Origin: Hydractinia symbiolongicarpus
Taxonomy: Eukaryota > Cnidaria > Hydrozoa > Anthoathecata > Hydractiniidae
Direction: 5' to 3'
Assembly: GCF_029227915.1 (NCBI RefSeq)
Contig: NC_079881.1
Location: 30,357,501 to 30,421,500 of the forward strand
Length of the DNA stretch: 64,000 bases
Shown here: positions 37,890 through 50,685 of the stretch, piece after piece
How positions within the stretch are numbered: the stretch's first letter is position 1
How the letters are laid out: the number at the start of each line of letters is the position of its first letter
Notes under the pieces: model-generated
The model's database searches: none
Told to the model about the DNA's origin: nothing
The model's input: only the letters and a program-made list of their open reading frames with translations
Translations under genes and position numbers: made by a program

Positions 37890-38701
37890 CATGAGACTTG
37901 TAGATTTCAAACTTGTTTTCATTTTTGATGAGACGCTGAATAAAAGAAGTTTAATCGCCGGCAAACGAAAACCCGCGATTTCCCGTAAATCCCGGGCTTG
38001 GCACGTATAGTTGAATGTATATAAAGAAAGTGCCCAAGGAGTAAACTGATTTCCCGAACGATTTTTCAAATTATTTCTGCACCACTAGAACGAATGAGAC
38101 TTGTAGTTTTCAAAAATGTTTTCATTTTTAATGAGACGCTTAATGAAAGAGGTTTAATCGCCGGCAAACGAAAACCCGCGATTTCCCGTAAATCCCGGGC
38201 TTGTCCCGTATAGTCGAATGTATACAAAGAAAGTACCCTGTGAGTAAACTCATTTCCAGAACGATTTTTTAAATTATCTTTTCACCACTAAATCGCATGA
38301 GACTTGTAGTTTTCAAAAATGTTTTCATTTTTGATGAGACGCTGAATAAAAGAAGTTTAATCGCCGGCAAACGAAAACCTGCGATTTCCCGTAAATCCCG
38401 GACTCGGCCTGTAAAGTCAAAAGTATACAAAAAAAGTACCCAGGGAGTAAACTCATTTCCCGAACGATTTTTTAAATTATTATTTAACCACTAAAGCCCA
38501 TGAGACTTGTAGTTTTCAAAAATGTTTTCATTTCTGATGAGACGCTGATTAAAAGAAGTTTAATCGCCGGCAAACGAAAACCCGCGATTTCCCGTAAATC
38601 CCGGACTCGGCCCGGATAGTCAAAAGTATACAAAGAAAGTGCCCAGGGAGTAAACTCATTTCCCGAACGATTTTTTAAATTATTTTTTCACCACTAAAAC
38701 G

Positions 38702-38815
38702 CATGAGACTTGTAGTTTTCAAAAATGTTTTCATTTTTGATGAGACGCTTAATGAAAGAGGTTTAATCGCCGGCAAACGAAAACCCGCGATTTCCCGTTT
38801 TTCACCACTAAAACG
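38702..38815 (+). repeat. Truncated 114-bp monomer 14
   Basis: Counterpart of 35,924, followed by GTAGTTTACAAAC. Confidence 0.93.
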
Positions 38816-39095
38816 CATGAGACTTGTAGTTTACAAACTTGTTTTCATTTTTGATGAGACGCTGAATAAAAGAAGTTTAATCGCCGGCAAACGAAAACCC
38901 GCGATTTCCCGTAAATCCCGGGCTTGGCACGTATAGTTGAATGTATATAAAGAAAGTACCCAAGGAGTAAACTGATTTCCCGAACGATTTTTCAAGTTAT
39001 TTCTGCACCACTAGAACGAATGAGACTTGTAGTTTTCAAAAATGTTTTCATTTTTAATGAGACGCTTAATGAAAGAGGTTTAATCGCCGGCAAAC

Positions 39096-39660
39096 GAAAA
39101 CCCGCGATTTCCCGTAAATCCCGGGCTTGTCCCGTATAGTCGATTGTATACAAAGAAAGTGCCCTGTGAGAAAAATCATTTCCAGAAGGATTTTTTAAAT
39201 TATCTTTTTACCACTAAATCGCATGAGACTTGTAGTTTTCAAAAATGTTTTCATTTTTGATGAGACGCTTAATGAAAGAGGTTTAATCGCCGGCAAACGA
39301 AAACCCGCGATTTCCCGTTTTTCACCACTAAAACGCATGAGACTTGTAGATTTCAAACTTGTTTTCATTTTTGATGAGACGCTGAATAAAAGAAGTTTAA
39401 TCGCCGGCAAACGAAAACCCGCGATTTCCCGTAAATCCCGGGCTTGGCACGTATAGTTGAATGTATATAAAGAAAGTGCCCAAGGAGTAAACTGATTTCC
39501 CGAACGATTTTTCAAATTATTTCTGCACCACTAGAACGAATGGGACTTGTAGTTTTCAAAAATGTTTTCATTTTTAATGAGACGCTTAATGAAAGAGGTT
39601 TAATCGCCGGCAAACGAAAACCCGCGATTTCCCGTAAATCCCGGGCTTGTCCCGTATAGT
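39096..39660 (+). repeat. 2,778-bp HOR, partial copy 3
   Basis: Continues the 2,778-bp period through one truncated monomer (39,222), then breaks near 39,660 into GTCCAATG / AGAAATTACCCTGTGAG monomers. Its truncated monomer has GTAGTTTTC and CCCGCG, not the GTGGTTTTC and CCCACG of copies 1 and 2. Confidence 0.78.
39222..39335 (+). repeat. Truncated 114-bp monomer 15
   Basis: In partial copy 3 of the 2,778-bp HOR; GTAGTTTTC and CCCGCG before the joint, GTAGATTTC after it. Confidence 0.93.
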
Positions 39661-42240
39661 CCAATGTATACAAAGAAATTACCCTGTGAGTTAATTCATT
39701 TCCAGAACGATTTTTTAAATTATCTTTTCACCACTAAATCGCATGAGACTTGTAGTTTTCAAAAATGTTTTCATTTTTGATGAGACGCTGAATAAAAGAA
39801 GTTTAATCGCCGGCAAACGAAAACCCGCGATTTCCCGTAAATCCCAGACTCGGCCCGTATAGTCAAAAGTATACAAAGAAAGTACCCAGGGAGTAAACTG
39901 ATTTCCCGAACGATTTTTTAAATTATTATTTCACCACTAAAACCCATGAGACTTGTAGTTTTTAAAAATGTTTTTATTTTTGATGAGACGCTGAATAAAA
40001 GGAGTTTAATCGCCGGCAAACGAAAACCCGCCATTTCCCGTAAACCCCGGACTCGGCCCGTATAGTCAAAAGTATACAAAGAAAGTACCCAGGGAGTAAA
40101 CTCATTTCCCGAACGATTTTTTAAATTATTTTTTCACCACTAAAACGCATGAGACTTGTAGTTTTCAAACTTGTTTTCATTTTTGATTAGACGCTGAAGA
40201 AAAGAAGTTTAATCGCCGGCAAACAAAAACCCGCGATTTCCCGTAAATCCCGGGCTTGGCACGTATAGTTGAATGTATATAAAGAAAGTACCCAAGGAGT
40301 AAACTGATTTCCCGAACGATTTTTTAAATTATTTCTGCACCACTAGAACGAATGAGACTTGTAGTTTTCAAAAATGTTTTCATTTTTAATGAGACGCTTA
40401 ATGAAAGAGGTTTACTCGCCGGCAAACGAAAACCCGCGATTTCCCGTAAATCCCGGGCTTGTCCCGTATAGTCGAATGTATACAAAGAAAGTACCCTGTG
40501 AGAAAAATCATTTCCAGAAGGATTTTTTAAATTATCTTTTTACCACTAAATCTCATGAGACTTGTAGTTTTCAAACTTGTTTTCATTTTTGATGAGACGC
40601 TGAATAAAAGAAGTTTAATCGCCGGCAAACGAAAACCCGCGATTTCCCGTAAATCCCGGGCTTGGCACGTATAGTTGAATGTATATAAAGAAAGTGCCCA
40701 AGGAGTAAACTGATTTCCCGAACGATTTTTCAAATTATTTCTGCACCACTAGAACGAATGAGACTTGTAGTTTTCAAAAATGTTTTCATTTTTAATGAGA
40801 CGCTTAATGAAAGAGGTTTAATCGCCGGCAAACGAAAACCCGCGATTTCCCGTAAATCCCGGGCTTGTCCCGTATAGTCCAATGTATACAAAGAAATTAC
40901 CCTGTGAGTTAATTCATTTCCAGAACGATTTTTTAAATTATCTTTTCACCACTAAATCGCATGAGACTTGTAGTTTTCAAAAATGTTTTCATATTTGATG
41001 AGACGCTGAATAAAAGGAGTTTAATCGCCGGCAAACGAAAACCCGCCATTTCCCGTAAACCCCGGACTCGGCCCGTATAGTCAAAAGTATACAAAGAAAG
41101 TACCCAGGGAGTAAACTCATTTCCCGAACGATTTTTTAAATTATTTTTTCACCACTAAAACGCATGAGACTTGTAGTTTTCAAACTTGTTTTCATTTTTG
41201 ATGAGACGCTGAAGAAAAGAAGTTTAATCGCCGGCAAACGAAAACCCGCGATTTCCCGTAAATCCCGGGCTTGGCACGTATAGTTGAATGTATATAAAGA
41301 AAGTACCCAAGGAGTAAACTGATTTCCCGAACGATTTTTTAAATTATTTCTGCACCACTAGAACGAATGAGACTTGTAGTTTTCAAAAATGTTTTCATTT
41401 TTAATGAGACGCTTAATGAAAGAGGTTTACTCGCCGGCAAACGAAAACCCGCGATTTCCCGTAAATCCCGGGCTTGTCCCGTATAGTCGAATGTATACAA
41501 AGAAAGTACCCTGTGAGAAAAATCATTTCCAGAAGGATTTTTTAAATTATCTTTTTACCACTAAATCGCATGAGACTTGTAGTTTTCAAAAATGTTTTCA
41601 TTTTTGATGAGACGCTTAATGAAAGAGGTTTAATCGCCGGCAAACGAAAACCCACGATTTCCCGTTTTTCACCACTAAAACGCATGAGACTTGTAGATTT
41701 CAAACTTGTTTTCATTTTTGATGAGACGCTGAATAAAAGAAGTTTAATCGCCGGCAAACGAAAACCCGCGATTTCCCGTAAATCCCGGGCTTGGCACGTA
41801 TAGTTGAATGTATATAAAGAAAGTGCCCAAGAAGTAAACTGATTTCCCGAACGATTTTTCAAATTATTTCTGCACCACTAGAACGAATGAGACTTGTAGT
41901 TTTCAAAAATGTTTTCATTTTTAATGAGACGCTTAATGAAAGAGGTTTAATCGCCGGCAAACGAAAACCCGCGATTTCCCGTAAATCCCGGGCTTGTCAC
42001 GTATAGTCCAATGTATACAAAGAAATTACCCTGTGAGTTAACTCATTTCCAGAACGATTTTTTAAATTATCTTTTCACCACTAAATCGCATGAGACTTGT
42101 AGTTTTCAAAAATGTTTTCATTTTTGATGAGACGCTGAATAAAAGAAGTTTAATCGCCGGCAAACGAAAACCCGCGATTTCCCGTAAATCCCAGACTCGG
42201 CCCGTATAGTCAAAAGTATACAAAGAAAGTACCCAGGGAG
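39661..42240 (+). repeat. Transitional zone with 5- and 6-mer periods
   Basis: The AGAAATTACCCTGTGAG monomer recurs at about 39,670, 40,890 and 42,020: spacings near 1,218 bp (six monomers), then 1,129 bp (five plus one truncated). The GTTTACTCGCCGG monomer recurs at 40,374 and 41,389, exactly 1,015 bp apart (five monomers). One truncated monomer lies at 41,569. Confidence 0.7.
41569..41682 (+). repeat. Truncated 114-bp monomer 16 (rightmost)
   Basis: Last truncated monomer seen. None occurs between here and 64,000, nor before 12,257. Confidence 0.93.
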
Positions 42241-43279
42241 TAAACTCATTTCCCCAACGATTTTTTAAATTATTATTTCACCACTAAAACCCATGAGACT
42301 TGTAGTTTTTAAAAATGTTTTCATTTTTGATGAGACGCTGAATAAAAGAAGTTTAATCGCCGGCAAACACAAACCTGCGATTTCCCGTAAATCCCGGACT
42401 CGGCCTGTAAAGTCAAAAGTATACAAAAAAGGTACCCAGGGAGTAAACTCATTTCCCGAACGATTTTTCAAATTATTATTTCACCACTAAAGCCCATGAG
42501 ACTTGTAGTTTTTAAAAATGTTTTCATTTTTGATGAGACGCTGAATAAAAGGAGTTTAATCGCCGGCAAACGAAAACCCGCCATTTCCCGTAAACCCCGG
42601 ACTCGGCCCGTATAGTCAAAAGTATACAAAGAAAGTACCCAGGGAGTAAACTCATTTCCCGAACGCTTTTCTAAATTATTTTTTCACGACTAAAACGCAT
42701 GAGACTTGTAGTTTTTAAAAATGTTTTCATTTTTGATGAGACGCTGAATAAAAGAAGTTTAATCGCCGGCAAACGAAAACCTGCGATTTCCCGAAAATCC
42801 CGGACTCGGCCTGTAAAGTCAAAAGTATACAAAAAAAGTACCCAGGGAGTAAACTCATTTCCCGAACGATTTTTCAAATTATTATTTCACCACTAAAGCC
42901 CAGGAGACTTGTAGTTTTTAAAAATGTTTTCATTTTTGATGAGACGCTGAATAAAAGGAGTTTAATCGCCGGCAAACGAAAACCCGCCATTTCCCGTAAA
43001 CCCCGGACTTGGCCCGTATAGTCAAAAGTATACAAAGAAAGTACCCAGGGAGTAAACTCATTTCCCGAACGATTTTCTAAATTATTTTTTCACCACTAAA
43101 ACGCATGAGACTTGTAGTTTTCAAAAATGTTTTCATTTTTGATGAGACGCTGAATAAAAGAAGTTTAATCGCCGGCAAACGAAAACCTGTGATTTCCCGA
43201 AAATCCCGGACTCGGCCTGTAAAGTCAAAAGTATACAAAAAAAGTACCAAGGGAGTAAACTCATTTCCCGAACGATTTT
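42241..43279 (+). repeat. Five-monomer block recurring at ~4.1 kb, copy 1
   Basis: Monomers with GGCAAACACAAACC, CCCGCCATTTCCCG, CGCTTTTCTAAATT and CCCGAAAATCCCGG in fixed order. The order recurs at +4,058 (42,265 to 46,323; 42,671 to 46,729; 43,077 to 47,135) and again at +4,263 (46,323 to 50,586; 46,729 to 50,992). Confidence 0.75.
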
Positions 43280-44902
43280 TCAAATTATTATTTCACCACT
43301 AAAGCCCATGAGACTTGTAGTTTTTAAAAATGTTTTCATTTTTGATGAGACGCTGAATAAAAGAAGTTTAATCACCGGCAAACGAAAACCCGCAACTTCC
43401 CGTAACTCCCGGACTCGGCCCGTATAGTCAAAAGTATACGAAGAAAGTACACAGGGAGCAAACTCATTTCCCGAACGATTTTTCAAATTATTTCTGCACC
43501 ACTAGAACGAATGAGACTTGTAGTTTTCAAAAATGTTTTCATTTTTAATGAGACGCTTAATGAAAGAGGTTTAATCGCCGGCAAACGAAAACCCGCGATT
43601 TCCCGCAAATCCCGGGCTTGGCCCGTATAGTCCAATGTATACAAAGAAAGTACCCTGTGAGTTAACTCATTTCCAGAACGATTTTTTAAATTATCTTTTC
43701 ACCACTAAATCGCATGAGACTTGTAGTTTTTAAAAATGTTTTCATTTTTGATGAGACGCTGAATAAAAGAAGTTTAATCGCCGGCAAACGAAAACCCGCG
43801 ATTTCCCGTAAATCCCGGGCTTGGCCCGTATAGTCAAAAGTATACAAAGAAAGTACCCAGGGAGTAAACTCATTTCCCGAACTATTTTTTAAATTATTTT
43901 TTCACCACTAAAACGCATGAGACTTGTAGTTTTTAAACTTGTTTTCATTTTTGATGAGACGCTGAATAAAAGAAGTTTAATCGCCGGCAAACAAAAACCC
44001 GCGATTTCCCGTAAATCCCGGGCTTGGCCCGTATAGTTGAATGTATATAAAGAAAGTACCCAAGGAGTAAACTGATTTCCGGAACGATTTTTTAAATTAT
44101 TTCAGCACCACTAGAACGAATGTGACTTGTAGTTTTCAAAAATGTTTTCATTTTTAATGAGACGCTTAATGAATGAGGTTTAATCGCCGGCAAACGAAAA
44201 CCCGCGATTTCCCGTAAATCCCGGGCTTGTCCCGTATAGTCGAATGTATACAAAGAAAGTACCCTGTGAGTAAACTCATTTCCAGAAGGATTTTTTAAAT
44301 TATCTTTTCACCACTAAATCGCATGAGACTTGTAGTTTTCAAAAATGTTTTCGTTTTTGATGAGACGCTGAATAAAAGAAGTTTAATCGCCGGCAAACGA
44401 AAACCCGCGATTTCCCGTAAATCCCGGGCTTGGCCCGTATAGTCAAAATTATACAAAGAAAGTACCCAGGGAGTAAACTCATTTCCCGAACGATTTTTTA
44501 AATTATTTTTTTACCACTAAAACGCATGAGACTTGCAGTTTTTAAACTTGTTTTCATTTTTGATGAGACGCTGAATAAAAGAAGTTTAATCGCCGGCAAA
44601 CGAAAACCCGCGATTTCCCGTAAATCCGGGCTTGGCCCGTATAGTTGAATGTATATAAAGAAAGTACCCAAGGAGTAAACTGATTTCCGGAACGATTTTT
44701 CAAATTATTTTTTCACCACTAAAAAGCATGAGACTTGTAGTTTTCAAAAATGTTTTCATTTTTGATGAGACGCTGAATAAAAGAAGTTTAATCGCCGGCA
44801 AACACAAACCTGCGATTTCCCGTAAATCCCGGGCTCGGCCTGTAAAGTCAAAAGTATACAAAAAAAGTACCCAGGGAGTAAACTCATTTCCCGAACGATT
44901 TT
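43280..44902 (+). repeat. 8-mer HOR, 1,623 bp, copy 1
   Basis: Eight monomers minus 1 bp, repeated immediately downstream (43,280 to 44,903). Markers are CCCGCAACTTCCCGTAACTCC with GTATACGAAG and GTACACAGGG, a TTTTCGTTTTTGATG monomer, and an AAATCCGGGCTTGG monomer (the 1-bp deletion). Confidence 0.82.
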
Positions 44903-46525
44903 TCAAATTATTATTTCACCACTAAAGCCCATGAGACTTGTAGTTTTTAAAAATGTTTTCATTTTTGATGAGACGCTGAATAAAAGAAGTTTAATCACCG
45001 GCAAACGAAAACCCGCAACTTCCCGTAACTCCCGGACTCGGCCCGTATAGTCAAAAGTATACGAAGAAAGTACACAGGGAGTAAACTCATTTCCCGAACG
45101 ATTTTTCAAATTATTTCTGCACCACTAGAACGAATGAGACTTGTAGTTTTCAAAAATGTTTTCATTTTTAATGAGACGCTTAATGAAAGAGGTTTAATCG
45201 CCGGCAAACGAAAACCCGCGATTTCCCGCAAATCCCGGGCTTGGCCCGTATAGTCCAATGTATACAAAGAAAGTACCCTGTGAGTTAACTCATTTCCAGA
45301 ACGATTTTTTAAATTATCTTTTCACCACTAAATCGCATGAGACTTGTAGTTTTTAAAAATGTTTTCATTTTTGATGAGACGCTGAATAAAAGAAGTTTAA
45401 TCGCCGGCAAACGAAAACCCGCGATTTCCCGTAAATCCCGGGCTTGGCCCGTATAGTCAAAAGTATACAAAGAAAGTACCCAGGGAGTAAACTCATTTCC
45501 CGAACGATTTTTTAAATTATTTTTTCACCACTAAAACGCATGAGACTTGTAGTTTTTAAACTTGTTTTCATTTTTGATAAGACGCTGAATAAAAGAAGTT
45601 TAATCGCCGGCAAACAAAAACCCGCGATTTCCCGTAAATCCCGGGCTTGGCCCGTATAGTTGAATGTATATAAAGAAAGTACCCAAGGAGTAAACTGATT
45701 TCCGGAACGATTTTTCAAATTATTTCAGCACCACTAGAACGAATGAGACTTGTAGTTTTCAAAAATGTTTTCATTTTTAATGAGACGCTTAATGAAAGAG
45801 GTTTAATCGCCGGCAAACGAAAACCCGCGATTTCCCGTAAATCCCGGGCTTGTCCCGTATAGTCGAATGTATACAAAGAAAGTACCCTGTGAGTAAACTC
45901 ATTTCCAGAAGGATTTTTTAAATTATCTTTTCACCACTAAATCGCATGAGACTTGTAGTTTTCAAAAATGTTTTCGTTTTTGATGAGACGCTGAATAAAA
46001 GAAGTTTAATCGCCGGCAAACGAAAACCCGCGATTTCCCGTAAATCCCGGGCTTGGCCCGTATAGTCAAAATTATACAAAGAAAGTACCCAGGGAGTAAA
46101 CTCATTTCCCGAACGATTTTTTAAATTATTTTTTTACCACTAAAACGCATGAGACTTGCAGTTTTTAAACTTGTTTTCATTTTTGATGAGACGCTGAATA
46201 AAAGAAGTTTAATCGCCGGCAAACGAAAACCCGCGATTTCCCGTAAATCCGGGCTTGGCCCGTATAGTTGAATGTATATAAAGAAAGTACCCAAGGAGTA
46301 AACTGATTTCCGGAACGATTTTTCAAATTATTTTTTCACCACTAAAAAGCATGAGACTTGTAGTTTTCAAAAATGTTTTCATTTTTGATGAGACGCTGAA
46401 TAAAAGAAGTTTAATCGCCGGCAAACACAAACCTGCGATTTCCCGTAAATCCCGGGCTCGGCCTGTAAAGTCAAAACTATACAAAAAAGTTACCCAGGGA
46501 GTAAACTCATTTCCCGAACGATTTT
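44903..46525 (+). repeat. 8-mer HOR, 1,623 bp, copy 2
   Basis: Repeats 43,280-44,902 (44,700 to 46,323 at its end). Differences are few, such as GAATGTGAC and GAATGAGG near 44,119-44,178 against GAATGAGAC and GAAAGAGG here. Confidence 0.82.
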
Positions 46526-47540
46526 TCAAATTATTATTTCACCACTAAAGCCCATGAGACTTGTAGTTTTTAAAAATGTTTTCATTTTTGATGAGACGCA
46601 GAATAAAAGGAGTTTAATCGCCGGCAAACGAAAACCCGCCATTTCCCGTAAACCCCGGACTCGGCCCGTATAGTCAAAAGTATACAAAGAAAGTACCCAG
46701 GGAGTAAACTCATTTCCCGAACGCTTTTCTAAATTATTTTTTCACCACTAAAACGCATGAAACTTGTAGTTTTCAAAAATGTTTTCATTTTTGATGAGAC
46801 GCTGAATAAAAGAAGTTTAATCGCCGGCAAACGAAAACCTGCGCTTTCCCGAAAATCCTGGAGTCGGCCTGTAAAGTCAAAAGTAAACAAAAAAAGTACC
46901 CAGGGAGTAAACTCATTTCCCGAACGATTTTTCAAATTATTATTTCACCACTAAAGCCCATGAGACTTGTAGTTTTTAAAAATGTTTTCATTTTTGATGA
47001 GACGCTGAATAAAAGGAGTTTAATCTCCGGCAAACGAAAACCCGCCATTTCCCGTAAATCCCGGACTTGGCCCGTATAGTCAAAAGTATACAAAGAAAGT
47101 ACCCAGGGAGTAAACTCATTTCCCGATCAATTTTCTAAATTATTTTTTCACCACTAAAACGCATGGGACTTGTAGTTTTCAAAAATGTTTTCATTTTTGA
47201 TGAGACGCTGAATAAAAGAAGTTTAATCGCCGGCAAACGAAAACCTGCGATTTCCCGAAAATCCCGGACTCGGCCTGTAAAGTCAAAAGTATACAAAAAA
47301 AGTACCCAGGGAGTAAACTCATTTCCCGAACGATTTTTCAAATTATTATTTCACCACTAAAGCCCATGAGACTTGTAGTTTTTAAAAATGTTTTCATTTT
47401 TGATGAGACGCTGAATAAAAGAAGTTTAATCACCGGCAAACGAAAACCCGCGATTTCCCGTAAATCCCGGGCTTGGCCCGTATAGTCAAAAGTATACAAA
47501 GAAAGTACCCAGGGAGTAAACTCATTTCTGGAACGATTTT
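46526..47540 (+). repeat. Five-monomer block, copy 2
   Basis: Repeats part of the 42.2-43.3 kb block, separating two pairs of 8-mers. Scattered private changes (GCATGAAACTTG, CCTGGAGTCGG, AGTAAACAAAA, AATCTCCGG, CCGATCAATTTTC) make it look older or less recently homogenised than its neighbours. Confidence 0.72.
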
Positions 47541-49164
47541 TTAAATTATTTTTTCACCACTAAAACGCATGAGACTTGTAGTTTTCAAAAATGTTTTCAT
47601 TTTTGATGAGACGCTGAATAAAAGAAGTTTAATCGCCGGCAAACGAAAACCTGTGATTTCACGAAAATCCCGGACTCGGCCTGTAAAGTCAAAAGTATAC
47701 AAAAAAAGTACCCAGGGAGTAAACGCATTTCCCGAACGATTTTTCAAATTATTTCTGCACCACTAGAACGAATGAGACTTGTAGTTTTCAAAAATGTTTT
47801 CATTTTTAATGAGACCCTTAATGAAAGAGGTTTAATCGCCGGCAAACGAAAACCCGCGATTTCCCGTAAATCCCGGGCTTGTCCCGTATAGTTTAATGTA
47901 TACAAAGAAAGTACCCTGTGAGTTAACTCATTTCCAGAACGATTTTTTAAATTATCTTTTCACCACTAAATCGCATGAGACTTGTAGTTTTCAAAAATGT
48001 TTTCATTTTTGATGAGACGCTGAATAAAAGAAGTTTAATCGCCGGCAAACGAAAACCCGCGATTTCCCGTAAATCCCGGGCTTGGCCCGTATAGTCAAAA
48101 GTATACAAAGAAAGTACCCAGGGAGTAAACTCATTTCCCGAACGATTTTTTAAATTATTTTTTCACCACTAAAACGCATGAGACTTGTAGTTTTTAAACT
48201 TGTTTTCATTTTTGATGAGACGCTGAATAAAAGAAGTTTAATCGCCGGCAACCGAAAACCCGCGATTTCCCGTAAATCCCGGGCTTGGCCCGTATAGTTG
48301 AATGTATATAAAGAAAGTACCCAAGGAGTAAACTGATTTCCGGAACGATTTTTCAAATTATTTCAGCACCACTAGAACGAATGAGACTTGTAGTTTTCAA
48401 AAATGTTTTCATTTTTAATGAGACGCTTAATGAAAGAGGTTTTATCGCCGGCAAACGAAAACCCGCGATTTCCCGTAAATCCCGGGCTTGTCCCGTATAG
48501 TCGAATGTATACAAAGAAAGTACCCTGTGAGTAAACTCATTTCCAGAAGGATTTTTTAAATTATCTTTTCACCACTAAATCGCATGAGACTTGTAGTTTT
48601 CAAAAATGTTTTCGTTTTTGATGAGACGCTGAATAAAAGAAGTTTAATCGCCGGCAAACGAAAACCCGCGATTTCCCGTAAATCCCGGGCTTGGCCCGTA
48701 TAGTCAAAATTATACAAAGAAAGTACCCAGGGAGTAAACTCATTTCCCGAACCATTTTTTAAATTATTTTTTTACCACTAAAACGCATGAGACTTGCAGT
48801 TTTTAAACTTGTTTTCATTTTTGATGAGACGCTGAATAAAAGAAGTTTAATCGCCGGCAAACGAAAACCCGCGATTTCCCGTAAATCCCGGGCTTGGGCC
48901 GTATAGTTGAATGTATATAAAGAAAGTACCCAAGGAGTAAACTGATTTCCGGAACGATTTTTCAAATTATTTTTTCACCACTAAAACGCATGAGACTTGT
49001 AGTTTTCAAAAATGTTTTCATTTTTGATGAGACGCTGAATAAAAGAAGTTTAATCACCGGCAAACGAAAACCTGCGATTTCCCGTAAATCCCGGGCTTGG
49101 CCCGTATAGTCAAAAGTATACAAAGAAAGTACCCAGGGAGTAAACTCATTTCCGGAACGATTTT
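47541..49164 (+). repeat. 8-mer HOR, 1,624 bp, copy 3
   Basis: Eight full monomers with the same TTTTCGTTTTTG and GACTTGCAGTTTTTAAAC monomers as the 43.3-46.5 kb pair. The CCGGGCTTGG run is intact, so the unit is 1,624 bp. Its first monomer carries CCTGTGATTTCACG and GTAAACGCATTTCCC. Confidence 0.8.
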
Positions 49165-50685
49165 TTAAATTATTTTTTCACCATTAAAACGCATGAGACT
49201 TGTAGTTTTCAAAAATGTTTTCATTTTTGATGAGACGCTGAATAAAAGAAGTTTAATCGCCCGCAAACGAAAACCTGTGATTTCCCGAAAATCCAGGACT
49301 CGGCCTGTAAAGTCAAAAGTATACAAAAAAAGTACCCAGGGAGTAAACGCATTTCCCGAACGATTTTTCAAATTATTTCTGCACCACTAGAACGAATGAG
49401 ACTTGTAGTTTTCAAAAATGTTTTCATTTTTAATGAGACGCTTAATGAAAGAGGTTTAATCGCCGGCAAACGAAAACCTGCGATTTCCCGTAAATCCCGG
49501 GCTTGTCCCGTATAGTCTAATGTATACAAAGAAAGTACCCTGTGAGTTAACTCATTTCCAGAACGATTTTTTAAATTATCTTTTCACCACTAAATCGCAT
49601 GAGACTTGTAGTTTTCAAAAATGTTTTCATTTTTGATGAGACGTTGAATAAAAGAAGTTTAATCGCCGGCAAACGAAAACCCGCGATTTCCCGTAAATCC
49701 CGGGCTTGGCCCGTATAGTCAAAAGTATACAAAGAAAGTACCCAGGGAGTAAACTCATTTCCCGAACGATTTTTTAAATTATTTTTTCACCACTAAAACG
49801 CATGAGACTTGTAGTTTTTAAACTTGTTTTCATTTTTGATGAGACGCTGAATAAAAGAAGTTTAATCGCCGGCAAACGAAAACCCGCGATTTCCCGTAAA
49901 TCCCGGGCTTGGCCCGTATAGTTGAATGTATATAAAGAAAGTACCCAAGGAGTAAACTGATTTCCGGAACGATTTTTTAAATTATTTCAGCACCACTAGA
50001 ACGAATGTGACTTGTAGTTTTCAAAAATGTTTTCATTTTTAATGAGACGCTTAATGAATGAGGTTTAATCGCCGGCAAACGAAAACCCGCGATTTCCCGT
50101 AAATCCCGGGCTTGTCCCGTATAGTCGAATGTATACAAAGAAAGTACCCTGTGAGTAAACTCATTTCCAGAAGGATTTTTTAAATTATCTTTTCACCACT
50201 AAATCGCATGAGACTTGTAGTTTTCAAAAATGTTTTCGTTTTTGATGAGACGCTGAATAAAAGAAGTTTAATCGCCGGCAAACGAAAACCCGCGATTTCC
50301 CGTAAATCCCGGGCTTGGCCCGTATAGTCAAAATTATACAAAGAAAGTACCCAGGGAGTAAACTCATTTCCCGAACCATTTTTTAAATTATTTTTTTACC
50401 ACTAAAACGCATGAGACTTGCAGTTTTTAAACTTGTTTTCATTTTTGATGAGACGCTGAATAAAAGAAGTTTAATCGCCGGCAAACGAAAACCCGCGATT
50501 TCCCGTAAATCCCGGGCTTGGCCCGTATAGTTAAATGTATATAAAGAAAGTACCCAAGGAGTAAACTGATTTCCGGAACGATTTTTCAAATTATTTTTTC
50601 ACCACTAAAACGCATGAGACTTGTAGTTTTCAAAAATGTTTTCATTTTTGATGAGACGCTGAATAAAAGAAGTTTAATCGCCGGC
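49165..50685 (+). repeat. 8-mer HOR, 1,624 bp, copy 4 (incomplete)
   Basis: Repeats 47,541 on (47,541 to 49,165; 48,759 to 50,383) and diverges at about 50,685, where GGCAAACACAAACC starts the third five-monomer block. It shares GAATGTGAC and GAATGAGG (about 50,000-50,060) with 8-mer copy 1 rather than with its neighbour copy 3. Confidence 0.78.

Larger units (their letters stand above)
36318..39095 (+). repeat. 2,778-bp HOR, copy 2
   Basis: Repeats 33,540-36,317 (33,639 to 36,417; 34,818 to 37,596; 35,925 to 38,703). Its start has GTCGATTGTATAC and GTGCCCTGTG where copy 1 has GTCGAATG and GTACCCTGTG. The partial copy after it shares the same change, so these two are the closer pair here. 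Confidence 0.85.
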
